A stretch of 64,000 nt of DNA. Origin: Paenibacillus plantarum. Its GTDB lineage: Bacteria; Bacillota; Bacilli; Paenibacillales; NBRC-103111. The stretch is taken from NCBI RefSeq assembly GCF_013141695.1, contig NZ_WHNY01000006.1, positions 114,810 to 178,809 of the forward strand. The letters are read 5' to 3'. The notes below the pieces were generated by a model, which had not been told where the DNA came from, made no database searches, and worked only from the letters and a program-made list of their open reading frames with translations. Below are positions 9,006-18,181 of this stretch, piece after piece. Position 1 is the first letter of the stretch, and each line of letters begins with the position of its first letter. Made by a program: the position numbers and the translations under genes.

Positions 9006-10169
9006 TTAGTAGTTCTCCACTTGTTTGAGGAAATTCGCTAAGTTAGCGCGGATTTCTTCGATGGAGTCTCCTCCGAATTTATCTAAGAACGCATTAGCCA
9101 CTTCCCAAGCGATGACATTCTCCATGATCACGCCTGCTGCTGGCACTGCACAAGTATCGGAACGCTCCACCTGGGCTGTAAATACTTCTTTCGTATCGAT
9201 ATCTACACTTTGCAAAGGCTTGTACAAAGTCGAAATTGGCTTCATTACTCCACGAACGATGATTTGCTCGCCTGTCGTCATTCCGCCTTCGAATCCACCT
9301 GCACGATTCGTTCTGCGTCTAAAGCCAGTTTCTTGCGTATACAGGATTTCATCATGCACGTTCGAACCTCTGCGCTCTGCAGCTTCGAAACCGATTCCGA
9401 ATTCCACACCTTTGAAAGCTTGAATGGAAAGCACGGCTTGTGCAATTTTACCATCCAATTTGCGGTCCCACTGTACGTGACTTCCAAGTCCAACTGGTAC
9501 ACCTTCGATAATGACTTCCACGACACCACCTAATGTATCGCCATCTTCTTTGGCAGCATCGATTGCAGCGATCATTTTCGCTTCTGCATCTTTATCAACA
9601 ACACGTACTGGTGATTCTTCTGTAATCCGAATAAGTTCATCAACAGGAAGCTCTTGACGCTCTACTTCAACATCACCAATGCGGATAACTTGTCCTGCTA
9701 CTTTAATCCCGAACTCTGCTAGCAATTGACGAGCAACAGCCCCAGTGGCTACACGCATCGTTGTTTCACGAGCACTTGATCTTTCCAAAATATTACGCAA
9801 ATCTTTTTGATTATATTTGAGGCCGCCATTTAAATCGGCATGTCCAGGACGAGGACGGTTCACACGGCGTTTGCCTTCGTTATCTTCTTCAACGGGTTCA
9901 ATCCCCATAACCGAGGTCCAATGTTTCCAATCATTGTTCACGACGACTAATGCGATTGGCGCACCCGTTGTTTTTCCATGACGCACGCCACCTGCAATGG
10001 TAGCTGTATCTTTCTCAATTTGCATCCGACGACCCCGACCATAGCCTTTTTGACGTCTATGTAATTGATGGTTTAAGTCTTCAAAGTTAAGGTTTACATT
10101 ACTTGGAAACCCTTCAATAATCGCAGTGAGCTGCGGGCCATGCGTTTCACCTGCTGTTAAATATCTCAC
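9006..10169 (-). CDS. aroC: Chorismate synthase
   Basis: FMN-dependent elimination converting EPSP to chorismate, the branch point for Trp, Phe, Tyr, menaquinone and folate. 387 aa. Motifs are GETHGPQL at the N-terminus, [22 protein letters not shown] and RRGSNVHDE. The start is a GTG after TAGGGGG, with 9 nt spacing. The gene is called aroF in B. subtilis. It is the first gene of this aromatic operon, with its own promoter at 10323-10351. Confidence 0.97.
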   Translation of the reverse strand: MRYLTAGETHGPQLTAIIEGFPSNVNLNFEDLNHQLHRRQKGYGRGRRMQIEKDTATIAGGVRHGKTTGAPIALVVVNNDWKHWTSVMGIEPVEEDNEGKRRVNRPRPGHADLNGGLKYNQKDLRNILERSSARETTMRVATGAVARQLLAEFGIKVAGQVIRIGDVEVERQELPVDELIRITEESPVRVVDKDAEAKMIAAIDAAKEDGDTLGGVVEVIIEGVPVGLGSHVQWDRKLDGKIAQAVLSIQAFKGVEFGIGFEAAERRGSNVHDEILYTQETGFRRRTNRAGGFEGGMTTGEQIIVRGVMKPISTLYKPLQSVDIDTKEVFTAQVERSDTCAVPAAGVIMENVIAWEVANAFLDKFGGDSIEEIRANLANFLKQVENY

Positions 10170-10322
10170 AATCCGTTACCCCCTAAGAATTTTACGAAGA
10201 ACATCGAACTCCGTATATGAACATAATAGTATGGAAAAACCGAGCCTACTTACTACATGTGCTACTGAAAAAAGCTGCAGCACCAAGCACTTTAGCGCTT
10301 TGACGCGCGATTATCTGTTGTC

Positions 10323-10351
10323 ATTATAGTATAGCTACTCAGGTTTGGCAA
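10323..10351 (-). promoter_or_regulatory. SigA-type promoter for the aroC-aroB-aroH-trp operon
   Basis: Minus strand TTGCCA (10346-10351), 17-nt spacer, perfect TATAAT (10323-10328). It lies about 150 nt upstream of aroC and after the terminator that ends the preceding small gene. Confidence 0.75.
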
Positions 10352-10363
10352 CAACTCAAATGC

Positions 10364-10411
10364 AAAAACACGCTTCACAGGTCAGGGACAAACCCTTCCA
10401 CGTAAGCGTGT
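10364..10411 (-). terminator. Terminator after the small HTH-like gene
   Basis: ACACGCTT and AAGCGTGT form an 8-bp stem enclosing an internal GGG/CCC hairpin and run into a T-tract on the minus strand. It separates the small gene from the aro promoter. Confidence 0.65.
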
Positions 10412-10434
10412 CATCATCTAGACAGGAACTAGTA

Positions 10435-10599
10435 TTAGCCGTGCATAGGTTGCTTCTGGACGACCCTCGGAGGCTCACATAGCTGAGGATCATTCATAAG
10501 ACCCGTAATTTGTGAGGAATCAACTCCTAAAATTTGAGCACATTCTTGAATGGAAATCATTCCTCTGCGATAAGCGGTAATCACCTTGCGTTTGTCCAT
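10435..10599 (-). CDS. Small HTH-like protein of unknown function (54 aa)
   Basis: A 54-codon ORF begins at ATG with an AGGGGG ribosome site 5 nt upstream and is followed by its own terminator, so it looks like a real gene. The central part (AYRRGMISIQECAQILGVD, then SSQITGLM) reads like a helix-turn-helix: helix, turn at a glycine, second helix. The rest is a short Pro-rich tail. I do not recognise a family. It lies between cheR and the aro promoter, a position with no counterpart in B. subtilis. A DNA-binding role is only inferred. Confidence 0.7.
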   Translation of the reverse strand: MDKRKVITAYRRGMISIQECAQILGVDSSQITGLMNDPQLCEPPRVVQKQPMHG

Positions 10600-10693
10600 G
10601 ATAGCCCCCTAAGCGTGTATGCATTGTTCAAAGCCTATTGTCTCTCGTTCACTTTGAACTGCTACATCTTAGTATTGGAAAATAAGGAAGTTC

Positions 10694-11476
10694 TTATACT
10701 CCTTTTTTCCGATAAAAGAACGTTTCAGCCGCTTCTAGATCATATTGACCAGGTGAAAAAATCTGTTCTGTCGAGCCGACGAAAAGCAGACCGCCTGGTT
10801 TAAGGGCTTTGGCAAACTTCTGGTACAGCACATGCTTGGCTTCTTCTGTGAAATAAATGATGACATTACGGCACACGATAAGATCGTAACCGCTATCAAA
10901 TGTATCAACAAGCAAATTTTGTTTCTGAAACTTGACTGACTTTTTGAGTTCTTCCGAAACATGAAACATTAAGCCATCCTGTTTAAAATATTTCTTCACA
11001 TAATTAGCTGGCACATCACGCACAGAACGATCCAAGTACAACCCTTTACGTGCTTTCTCTAAAGCACCATCGTCAATATCTGACGCATGTAGGCTCGTCT
11101 CAGCCAACGCCCCTTGCTCAGCTAAAATCATAGCTAGTGTGTACGGTTCTTCACCTGTGGAGCAGGCTGCACTCCAAATTTTCAATCGGCGATTCCGCTT
11201 CAGCATCTCTGGTATAAATTTCTGTTCTACAAGCTCCCAACGATTCGGGTTCCTCCAAAATTCAGAAACATTGATCGTCATCCGATCCAAAAACTCATAG
11301 AACAGTTCCTTGTCCTTCATCATCGCTTCAAAAAAAGAAATAAACGTATTGTAACCCCGCTTCAATCGCAAGGTAGTTAATCGTCTCTTCATTTGCGCTT
11401 CCTTATACAACGCAAGATCAATGGACGTGTGTTCCTTTATTTTTTTAATAAACAACAAAAAATCTTGATCCTCCAT
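10694..11476 (-). CDS. cheR: Chemotaxis protein methyltransferase CheR
   Basis: S-adenosylmethionine-dependent enzyme that methylates glutamates on chemoreceptors for adaptation. About 260 aa: an N-terminal helical domain (residues 1-70) containing RMTINVSEFWRN, then the SAM-binding fold with IWSAACSTGEEPYTLAM and a CRNVIIYF motif. The ATG at 11476 is preferred over an in-frame GTG three codons upstream because GGTGGG is then spaced 8 nt away. The ndk-cheR-aro order is the same as in B. subtilis. Confidence 0.95.
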   Translation of the reverse strand: MEDQDFLLFIKKIKEHTSIDLALYKEAQMKRRLTTLRLKRGYNTFISFFEAMMKDKELFYEFLDRMTINVSEFWRNPNRWELVEQKFIPEMLKRNRRLKIWSAACSTGEEPYTLAMILAEQGALAETSLHASDIDDGALEKARKGLYLDRSVRDVPANYVKKYFKQDGLMFHVSEELKKSVKFQKQNLLVDTFDSGYDLIVCRNVIIYFTEEAKHVLYQKFAKALKPGGLLFVGSTEQIFSPGQYDLEAAETFFYRKKGV

Positions 11477-11549
11477 GCTGTCCACCCACCTTGATCAATA
11501 TGTACCTTGATACATTCTGTGTGGATTTACCAAATTCCTTCATAAAAAA

Positions 11550-11587
11550 ACAAAAAGAACCTGTATCGTATCCGATAACAGATTCTT
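11550..11587 (-). terminator. Terminator after ndk
   Basis: Minus strand AGAATCTG...CAGGTTCT stem (about 12 bp with one bulge and a GATA loop) followed by TTTTTG and a second T-tract. It separates ndk from cheR. Confidence 0.75.
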
Positions 11588-11598
11588 GCAGCGAGAGA

Positions 11599-12042
11599 TT
11601 AGATCCATTCTTGTATGTTCTTTGAATATGTAAAAATTTCGTTTGGCTGAAAAAAATTATTAATTTCACGCTCAGCACTTTCGGATGAATCAGACCCATG
11701 AATCAGGTTGAGATTCGTATGTACAGCATAATCACCGCGAATGGTTCCAGGTGCGGCTTCCAATGAATTCGTTTTGCCAATCATCGTTCGCGACAACGTA
11801 ATAACTTGATCACCATGCCATACCATCGCAAAAACAGGTCCTGATGTAATAAAATTCACAAGTCTTTCGAAAAAATCTTTACCTTTATGCTCTGCATAGT
11901 GGATCTCGGCTTGTTCTCGGGAAATAACCGTCAACTTGCTGCCAATCAATTGAAAACCTTTCTGTTCAAACCGTTTTACAATCTCGCCAACAAGCCCCCG
12001 TTGTACACCATCTGGTTTAACCATGAGAAATGTTTTTTCCAT
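11599..12042 (-). CDS. ndk: Nucleoside diphosphate kinase
   Basis: Balances NTP pools by phosphotransfer from ATP to NDPs through a phosphohistidine. 147 aa, full length. The active-site histidine is His115 in [12 protein letters not shown], the universal Ndk signature. KPDGVQRG at residues 9-16 and [16 protein letters not shown] bind the nucleotide. It follows hepT with a 19-nt gap and is closed by a strong terminator, so it probably ends the hep/menaquinone transcript. Confidence 0.97.
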   Translation of the reverse strand: MEKTFLMVKPDGVQRGLVGEIVKRFEQKGFQLIGSKLTVISREQAEIHYAEHKGKDFFERLVNFITSGPVFAMVWHGDQVITLSRTMIGKTNSLEAAPGTIRGDYAVHTNLNLIHGSDSSESAEREINNFFQPNEIFTYSKNIQEWI

Positions 12043-12061
12043 TGAAAGACTACCTCCTTCG

Positions 12062-13039
12062 TTAATAAGATCGATTCCCGATAAAATGAGCGATTTCGAT
12101 GAGATCTTTCTTTGCTTGGTTATCCGGCAGTGTGCCTAAAGACGAAATCGCTTTATCGATATATACCTGGGAAAGTCGATCGGCTTCCTTGATGCCAGCA
12201 CTGCCACGAATCATTTCTAAGAATCGACTTACATCCGTTTGTCCATCCAGTTTATGTATTCGATCAAGTTCTGTCAATATCATTGGCTTTAAAACTGGAT
12301 CTTGCAGGGTCAAGATCACCGGCAACGTAATATTCCCCTGCTTGACGTCACTTCCGGGCGGTTTCCCGATCTGTTTCTCGGTCCCTGTTAAATCCAGAAT
12401 ATCATCCCTAATTTGGAAGGCCATACCTACATTATATCCAAAATTATACAACTTAGTGCTTACCCAGTCAGGAGCGCCTGAAGCCATCGCGCCTAATTGA
12501 CAGGAGATTGCTATTAATAACGCAGTTTTGCGTCGAATGCGAAGTAAATAGTCACGTATGGTTTGCTCGGAATGAAAGAAAAAACGAATTTGCTCCATTT
12601 CTCCAATGGACATTTCAACAATGGCTTTTGACATGATTTGGTGAACTCTCGGGTCCCGAATCTGAGTGATCACACCTAGTGCTCTTGCAAAAATATAATC
12701 CCCAGTAAACATCGCAATACGATTATCCCATTTGGAGCGAACCGTCAATTGACCACGTCGTGTGTTAGCATCGTCAATAACATCATCATGCACAAGAGAT
12801 GCCATGTGAATAAGCTCTAATGGCACTGCTACATTTTTCATCGTTTGGAGTTCATAATGACCAAATTCACCAGAAAGAAGAACGAAAACGGGTCTAATCC
12901 GTTTTCCTCCCGCTTTAAGTAGGTGGATCGAAGTTTCTCTTAGTAAAGAGTGATCGTTATTCACACTCTCTTCCAGCTCTTTCTCTATCGCTGAAATGTC
13001 TCTTCTTTTTCTTGCATATATATCCAACAAATTTTTCAT
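12062..13039 (-). CDS. hepT: Heptaprenyl diphosphate synthase component II
   Basis: Catalytic subunit of the two-part trans-prenyltransferase that builds the C35 side chain of menaquinone-7; needs HepS. 325 aa. The first aspartate-rich motif is in [15 protein letters not shown] near residue 88, and the second is [12 protein letters not shown] near residue 213. GGKRIRP is the IPP-binding region. The start overlaps the mqnA stop by 4 nt (ATGA). Genes between it and hepS encode other menaquinone steps, so the block makes both ring and tail. Confidence 0.95.
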   Translation of the reverse strand: MKNLLDIYARKRRDISAIEKELEESVNNDHSLLRETSIHLLKAGGKRIRPVFVLLSGEFGHYELQTMKNVAVPLELIHMASLVHDDVIDDANTRRGQLTVRSKWDNRIAMFTGDYIFARALGVITQIRDPRVHQIMSKAIVEMSIGEMEQIRFFFHSEQTIRDYLLRIRRKTALLIAISCQLGAMASGAPDWVSTKLYNFGYNVGMAFQIRDDILDLTGTEKQIGKPPGSDVKQGNITLPVILTLQDPVLKPMILTELDRIHKLDGQTDVSRFLEMIRGSAGIKEADRLSQVYIDKAISSLGTLPDNQAKKDLIEIAHFIGNRSY

Positions 13040-13899
13040 TCGGTCACCCGTGCCACTTTAGAATCTTCCCAAATGCCAATTTGAACTGGCTTCGGTAAGA
13101 AACCAAGTTCATAACAATACTGATAATACGAATGAAGACCATCCCACTGCTCGGCCGCGAAATCATAACACAATGTATGAAAATAATGATGCCAATAGTC
13201 GGAAGTGCCACCAACGGTTGCTTGTGCCTCCTCGATCATATACGTTGGCTCCCGATGAGCCTTTTCCTTACTTGCCTTAAATGCTTCAAAAATAGTAGTT
13301 ACAAGCTCTGGATAAGCATGAATCGTTTCTTTGCGGATTGCCCAGACAGCGAACGTCATCCATTTCCCCGTCCATTTGGCCCATTCTTGACCGAGGTCCG
13401 TAATCATATACTTTTGATTCCGCCAGCTTTCCTTAATGGCATCATCCCCAATGAGAAGAGCAGCATCTGCTCCCTCCATCATTTGGTCTAGATTCGGCTT
13501 CGCATATTCATACGTCGGTTTACCATTATAAAATTTTTCTAAAATAATTTTAAGTAAATTGACAGAAGTCGCAGACGTCGTAGGAAGAATAATTTTCCCG
13601 TTCACGATTTCCCGTAATGGTTTGTCATGGAAAAGTAGAATCGAGTTGACTTCACCATAGGAGCTAACGGATAAATCCGGGAAAAGCATATACTCCTCAA
13701 AAAATTGACCGTATGAAAAAGAAGAAATGGGTCCCATATCAATTTGGCCTTCAGCCATAGCTTTATTAAGAGATGTGGGTACCTGTTCAATAATATCGAC
13801 TTCTGAACTATTCATCAGTTCAGGAAAATAATAATAGATCGGCCACACGTTTGTATAATTGATTCGACCTATTCGGATTTTAGGGTCTAGGTTGCTCAT
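13036..13899 (-). CDS. mqnA: Chorismate dehydratase (futalosine pathway)
   Basis: MqnA dehydrates chorismate to 3-enolpyruvylbenzoate, the first step of the futalosine route to menaquinone. About 287 aa of the periplasmic-binding-protein-like fold. The N-terminal IGRINYTNVWPIYYYF segment and a substrate-binding LLIGDDA stretch fit the family. I place the start at 13899, where GGGGAG lies 6 nt upstream; the longer frame to 13935 would overlap the preceding gene by more than 50 nt. It consumes the product of the aro operon located just downstream. Confidence 0.88.
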   Translation of the reverse strand: MSNLDPKIRIGRINYTNVWPIYYYFPELMNSSEVDIIEQVPTSLNKAMAEGQIDMGPISSFSYGQFFEEYMLFPDLSVSSYGEVNSILLFHDKPLREIVNGKIILPTTSATSVNLLKIILEKFYNGKPTYEYAKPNLDQMMEGADAALLIGDDAIKESWRNQKYMITDLGQEWAKWTGKWMTFAVWAIRKETIHAYPELVTTIFEAFKASKEKAHREPTYMIEEAQATVGGTSDYWHHYFHTLCYDFAAEQWDGLHSYYQYCYELGFLPKPVQIGIWEDSKVARVTE

Positions 13900-14494
13900 C
13901 AATATCTCCCCATCTGCGGTACAAGGAATGATCAATCTCCATGCTATCCATTACTTTGCCTACCAAAAAGTCAACCATCTCATCGATTGAGCGCGGACGA
14001 TTATAGAAGGCTGGCATAGCCGGTATCATTCGCACACCCATTCTTGTTAGGGTAAGCATATTTTCTAAATGTATAGCATGCAAAGGTGTTTCCCTTGGCA
14101 CCAAAATTAATTTTCTTCCTTCTTTTAACATGACGTCCGCGGTACGCTCAAGCAAGTTATCGGACGAACCATGCGCAATCCCAGATAACGTGCCCATCGA
14201 GCACGGAATCACAACCATCCCTCTGGTTCGAAAAGAACCACTTGCCACGGTCGCACCAATATTCGCTACGGGATGATACTCATACGAACCTGCTCGTCCA
14301 CCGAAGTGCTTCTCAAGTACCTCTAGACGTTTTGTAACACTCCAGTCATGTTCATCCTGCAGAACACGCCAACCCGCATCTGTAATAATAAGATGCACAT
14401 CTAAACCAAGATCCAACAACACTTCACATAATCGTACACCGTAGATGGCTCCACTCGCACCCGAAATTCCAACGACCCAGTTTCCGCCGTTCAT
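13880..14494 (-). CDS. UbiX-family flavin prenyltransferase
   Basis: Makes prenylated FMN, the cofactor of UbiD-type decarboxylases. 204 aa, flavoprotein Rossmann fold: GISGASGAIYGVRLCE at the N-terminus (FMN phosphate loop), IPCSMGTLSGIAHGSSDNL and LVPRETPLHAIHLENM. These are typical UbiX motifs. It overlaps its neighbours on both sides. In futalosine clusters a UbiX/UbiD pair is thought to decarboxylate the naphthoate intermediate after prenylation. No UbiD gene is in this window. The menaquinone role is inferred from context. Confidence 0.88.
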   Translation of the reverse strand: MNGGNWVVGISGASGAIYGVRLCEVLLDLGLDVHLIITDAGWRVLQDEHDWSVTKRLEVLEKHFGGRAGSYEYHPVANIGATVASGSFRTRGMVVIPCSMGTLSGIAHGSSDNLLERTADVMLKEGRKLILVPRETPLHAIHLENMLTLTRMGVRMIPAMPAFYNRPRSIDEMVDFLVGKVMDSMEIDHSLYRRWGDIDEQPRP

Positions 14495-15366
14495 GAGTGC
14501 TTACTCACAAGTACATCAAGTAATGTGAAAGTAAACATGACTAAACTCAATACACCATTCATCGTGAAGAAAGCCGTGTTTAATTTGGACAAATCCTGCG
14601 GAGTAACGAGTCTGTGTTCTTTAAACAGCAATATATAAGCAATAACAAGCCCCACCAAATACAACCAACTCAGATGCGTGATGAAGAATAAGGAGACTAA
14701 ACCAATTGCAGTTAAAACATGCAGTACGCGTGCTGTTAGTAGTGCTGCTTTAATGCCAAATCGACTTGGCAATGAGTGCAACCCTTCTTTGCGATCAAAC
14801 TCGGCATCCTGGCAAGCATATATAAGATCGAATCCAGCACTCCAGCATGCAACTGTTAGGAAAAAGATGATCGACGACCATGTAAATTGACCTGTAACTG
14901 CAATCCAACCGCCAAGTGGGGCAAGCCCCAAGGTTAAGCCCAGTACAAAATGGCATGTCCAAGTAAACCTTTTGGTATAGGAATAAATCACAAGAAAGAA
15001 CACAGCAATGGGTAAAAGCTTCATGGACAGAGCACTTAAGTGATAGGTTGCCCAGAAAAGAACTGCAAACGAGATGATGATATAGAGAATAACTTGCGGT
15101 ATTGAAATGAGCCCGGCAGGAATTGCTCGATTCTCTGTTCTTGGATTGCGCTTGTCAATAGCTTGGTCAATTACACGATTCAATGCCATCGCGGCCGTGC
15201 GTGCACCTACCATAGCTAAGGTGATCCAACCGATCTGTGCCCAGCTAGGTAAGTGTCCCTGCCATACAACGGAACCGAGTATAGCTCCCATGAAAGCAAA
15301 TGGCAAAGCAAACACACTGTGTTCGAATTTAATCATTTCTAGAAAAATCTTTAGTTTAGTAAACAT
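14491..15366 (-). CDS. mqnP: UbiA-family prenyltransferase, probably MqnP
   Basis: Membrane aromatic prenyltransferase, 291 aa with about eight hydrophobic segments. Prenyl-diphosphate-binding Asp motifs are MALNRVIDQAIDKRNPRT (residues about 60-78) and ACQDAEFDRKEG (about 185-196). MqnP attaches the polyprenyl tail to the futalosine-pathway naphthoate; UbiA and MenA are alternatives from sequence alone. Lying between mqnA/ubiX and menG/hepS favours menaquinone. The ATG is 9 nt after GGAGTG. Its TGA overlaps the next start by 4 nt. Confidence 0.82.
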   Translation of the reverse strand: MFTKLKIFLEMIKFEHSVFALPFAFMGAILGSVVWQGHLPSWAQIGWITLAMVGARTAAMALNRVIDQAIDKRNPRTENRAIPAGLISIPQVILYIIISFAVLFWATYHLSALSMKLLPIAVFFLVIYSYTKRFTWTCHFVLGLTLGLAPLGGWIAVTGQFTWSSIIFFLTVACWSAGFDLIYACQDAEFDRKEGLHSLPSRFGIKAALLTARVLHVLTAIGLVSLFFITHLSWLYLVGLVIAYILLFKEHRLVTPQDLSKLNTAFFTMNGVLSLVMFTFTLLDVLVSKHS

Positions 15367-15373
15367 ATGTGAA

Positions 15374-16129
15374 TTACACTCCTGATTTCTTATTACCTTT
15401 TGTCCCTACATGAAGCGCCGCTACACCACCAAAGAGTGGATGGGCCTGTACGTGATCTAAACCATTCTTCGAGAAGATGGCCGCGAGTTGCTTATGATCT
15501 GGAAACGAAATTAATGATTCCGGTAACCACTTATATTGCTCATATTTCTTAACAATCAATTTACCGAGGAACGGCATGATATGTCGGAAATATACATAAT
15601 AGATGGACTTAAATGGCTGCCATGTTGGTTTGGATAGCTCTAAAGACACAACTAGCCCTCCGGGCTTAACGACACGTTGCATTTCGCGAATGACTTGTTC
15701 AAGATCGGGCACATTACGCAAAGCAAACCCGATTGTAGCAAAGTCAAACGTATTGTCGTCAAACGGAAGACTCATCGCATTTCCTTGTATAAGCTCGACC
15801 TGCTGATCCAAGTGCTGTTGTTTTATTTTCTCGGCACCAATATCCAACATATTTTGGCTGAAATCCAATCCAACCATTTTCCCAGTTCTACTAGCTTGAG
15901 CAAGACTAATGGTCCAGTCACAAGTTCCACAACATAAATCGATTGCTGTAGCCCCAGGCTGTACATTCATCTTCTTCATTGCAAATTTACGCCAAGCTTT
16001 GTGACGATTAAAACTAATGATATTATTCATCAAGTCATATTTAGGTGCGATGCTTTCAAAAACACCATGTACAAATTCTTCTTTACTTTTCGCTTTTTTA
16101 TTTTCACTATTCGTATTGCTTACACTCAT
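15374..16129 (-). CDS. menG: Demethylmenaquinone methyltransferase
   Basis: Methylates demethylmenaquinone with SAM, the final menaquinone step; also named ubiE/menH. 251 aa. The MenG/UbiE signatures are YDLMNNIISFNRHKAWR, SAM motif IDLCCGTCDW, and FALRNVPDLEQVIREM with PGGLVVSLELSKP. B. subtilis has hepS-menG-hepT consecutively; here mqnP, the ubiX-like gene and mqnA are inserted between menG and hepT. Confidence 0.96.
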   Translation of the reverse strand: MSVSNTNSENKKAKSKEEFVHGVFESIAPKYDLMNNIISFNRHKAWRKFAMKKMNVQPGATAIDLCCGTCDWTISLAQASRTGKMVGLDFSQNMLDIGAEKIKQQHLDQQVELIQGNAMSLPFDDNTFDFATIGFALRNVPDLEQVIREMQRVVKPGGLVVSLELSKPTWQPFKSIYYVYFRHIMPFLGKLIVKKYEQYKWLPESLISFPDHKQLAAIFSKNGLDHVQAHPLFGGVAALHVGTKGNKKSGV

Positions 16130-16142
16130 TCCCCAGGTCCCC

Positions 16143-17009
16143 TTAAATTTCTTCTAACACTTTAGGATGTTCCCCAGCAAATCGTAAAAAGGGCTCTCCC
16201 ATGTGAAAGAGTTCACTTTGTAGCATATCCGATTCAAGCTTCTTTACAAAGTCCTGCAATTGCTTCGTTTGAATGTTCAGCAATTGATACAACTGTGAAG
16301 AAATATTGTATTTATGTAGAAGTGTACGAACCTTCGTCGTATCTACCTCTTCACCTTGTAATAGCTTCCGCTCTTCTCGTGTGCCGTGCTGGCTAATATG
16401 CCAATAACCCCAACTGCCTCTGAACTTAGAAATGGTTTCAATCCGGAAAATTTCTGTGAACAACAGTTCACATCTCACAAAGCCTCTCAGAATTTCAGGC
16501 CACGCTTGTTTGTTATGACCAAACATGACTTCTGAAAAAGACAAAAAAAGCTGAGATTTAATTTCCACCGTGAGGTGAATGTAATCTTCTGCCGTCATTT
16601 TCAGCTGTTTCATTTTCGTATAGCTGGTCATCTTTAACCGATTTACTTCACAGATTGCATTTGAAAGTTGCTTAATCATATCGATCTGCCCTGTTTTAGC
16701 TAGTAGATGATAAAATCTCGCACTAAAGTAATCTCCTGCAAGTACTTTTAACTGCCGCGATCTTGATGCCTTTTTCTCCTTGACTTCATTGGACACAGTC
16801 ACAAGATCATGAGTATCGAGTCCTAGCTGCACAAGTGCTGTTGCTAAAGTAAATAATTCACTTAATGAGCTTAGTTTGTTATTTTCATTCAAGAATGCAA
16901 ACAACAGACGTGTGCGCAACTCGGGAAAATCGGGCAAGTCTGTGTGAATTTGGATCATATCATACTCCGTGTACTGCTTAGCGATCTCAGGGATCCGATA
17001 AGAATTCAT
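16143..17009 (-). CDS. hepS: Heptaprenyl diphosphate synthase component I
   Basis: Non-catalytic partner of HepT that sets product chain length (C35). About 288 aa, mostly helical, with no Asp-rich motif, as expected for this weakly conserved subunit. LKVLAGDYFSARFYHLLAKTG resembles the conserved core of HepS proteins. The ATG at 17009 follows GGAGG by 7 nt; a longer frame to 17036 lacks such a site. Position between mtrB and menG matches B. subtilis and supports the call. Confidence 0.88.
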   Translation of the reverse strand: MNSYRIPEIAKQYTEYDMIQIHTDLPDFPELRTRLLFAFLNENNKLSSLSELFTLATALVQLGLDTHDLVTVSNEVKEKKASRSRQLKVLAGDYFSARFYHLLAKTGQIDMIKQLSNAICEVNRLKMTSYTKMKQLKMTAEDYIHLTVEIKSQLFLSFSEVMFGHNKQAWPEILRGFVRCELLFTEIFRIETISKFRGSWGYWHISQHGTREERKLLQGEEVDTTKVRTLLHKYNISSQLYQLLNIQTKQLQDFVKKLESDMLQSELFHMGEPFLRFAGEHPKVLEEI

Positions 17010-17108
17010 GCAAAAGCCTCCGTAACCGTATGCCAAATATCATTTAATGAAACTGGATGTCTCAATCCAAATTATTATAGCATAACACGTTAATAGAAGC
17101 ACAATAAA

Positions 17109-17642
17109 TTATAGGGGATACTTTTGTTGCCACTTGGAGGTGTACGTGATGCGAAATCGGTTCTGAAGCTCTTGCTCCAATTGAATTAAACTAAGCTCTG
17201 ACGGCTTCTTCTCCATATCTTCGCCAAATTCACGCTGTGCAACCATAGCCAAGACAAGCTGAGTGGAAGTTGTATTGGCCGAGCCGGAATAGTCAATTAT
17301 GCGTACCCACACTTGATCGACATTTTTAGTTTTGACTAGCATGGTCTGTGCAATTGTATACAAATCACGATATACCGCAATCGTCTCCGCATTTTTGGGC
17401 AAACTTAAATCAAGAGACAACCGCGACGTACTCAGCTCTACTTTCCGTATTCGAAGCTGCAGTGGAATTTGAACCAGAAGATCAGCTAAGTTATTTTCGG
17501 TGAGCTGTCCCCCTCGATTATTGGACCACGTGTAGGCAGAACCTAAGCCTGATGAAAGTTCCATCTTTGGTAACATGGATAGACTAAGCGCAACAACAAC
17601 CGAAATCCCTAGTGTGATCACAATACGCATTGACCATTTCAC
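17109..17642 (-). CDS. Unknown membrane-anchored protein (177 aa)
   Basis: Not recognised. A single N-terminal hydrophobic segment (MRIVITLGISVVVALSLSM) is followed by about 150 residues of mixed alpha/beta character without cysteines or obvious catalytic motifs. It is probably anchored with the C-terminal part outside the membrane. Start taken as GTG at 17642, where AGGGGG lies 8 nt upstream; an upstream GTG/TTG pair is too close to that site. It lies between mtrB and hepS, where B. subtilis has no gene, and after the mtrB terminator. Confidence 0.72.
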   Translation of the reverse strand: MKWSMRIVITLGISVVVALSLSMLPKMELSSGLGSAYTWSNNRGGQLTENNLADLLVQIPLQLRIRKVELSTSRLSLDLSLPKNAETIAVYRDLYTIAQTMLVKTKNVDQVWVRIIDYSGSANTTSTQLVLAMVAQREFGEDMEKKPSELSLIQLEQELQNRFRITYTSKWQQKYPL

Positions 17643-17725
17643 AATCAACACCCCCTAAGCATATGCAGGAGCAAATAACCAACAGGTTATCCAAATAAAC
17701 AAGTCCTATACACCATTGTACATAG

Positions 17726-17751
17726 AAAAAAAGCAGGCTATGCCTGCTTTT
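17726..17751 (-). terminator. Terminator after mtrB
   Basis: AAAGCAGGC and GCCTGCTTT form a 9-bp stem with a 3-nt loop, followed by a T-tract on the minus strand. Confidence 0.85.
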
Positions 17752-17856
17752 CTGAAAATACATGTATTCTGTTGTTCCATACGATAACATGGATGTATTT
17801 CTTGTTAAACACACACGTCCAAGAAGGACGTTATAACCGTTTATTGGAATAAACTC

Positions 17857-18105
17857 TTATTCTTCTGTATCGATCGTGCCAAACTTGGTCATAATCAAAG
17901 CTTTGCCTCGTACTTTAACCGCGGATGTATGCTCAGTGAACTGAGCAATCATAACTTCACCCTTGTCTAGTTTCTCTGTATGATGAAAACGTGTGTCTTG
18001 TCCACGAGTTAATCCAATCACATGAACACCATTATCCTTCGCTTTAATTACAAAATACTCGTTACCGTTCGAGTTTGATTGATCTGGTTTATTCGATTGT
18101 TCCAT
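17857..18105 (-). CDS. mtrB: trp RNA-binding attenuation protein (TRAP)
   Basis: Ring-forming regulator that, with tryptophan bound, wraps (G/U)AG-rich leader RNA and promotes termination or blocks translation. 82 aa. [19 protein letters not shown] and [19 protein letters not shown] are nearly the same as in B. subtilis TRAP. The family RNA-contact residues are kept: Glu-Lys in HTEKLD, and Lys and Arg in KVRG. The start is the second ATG (18105), 6 nt after GGAGG; the first ATG touches the ribosome site. Its target array is at 7446-7508. The mtrA/folE gene that precedes mtrB in B. subtilis is absent here. Confidence 0.95.
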   Translation of the reverse strand: MEQSNKPDQSNSNGNEYFVIKAKDNGVHVIGLTRGQDTRFHHTEKLDKGEVMIAQFTEHTSAVKVRGKALIMTKFGTIDTEE

Positions 18106-18181
18106 ATCCATCCTCCGCCCTTCCCTAACCTTAATCCCTTACCTAATGATGCCAAAAAAAGCAATAGGAAGTCAACATGTA

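Noticed and set aside
8525..9028. Long plus-strand open frames opposite aroB
   Set aside because: They lie in the GC-rich patch, where stop codons are rare by composition; no ribosome site or known motif, and aroB on the other strand is certain.
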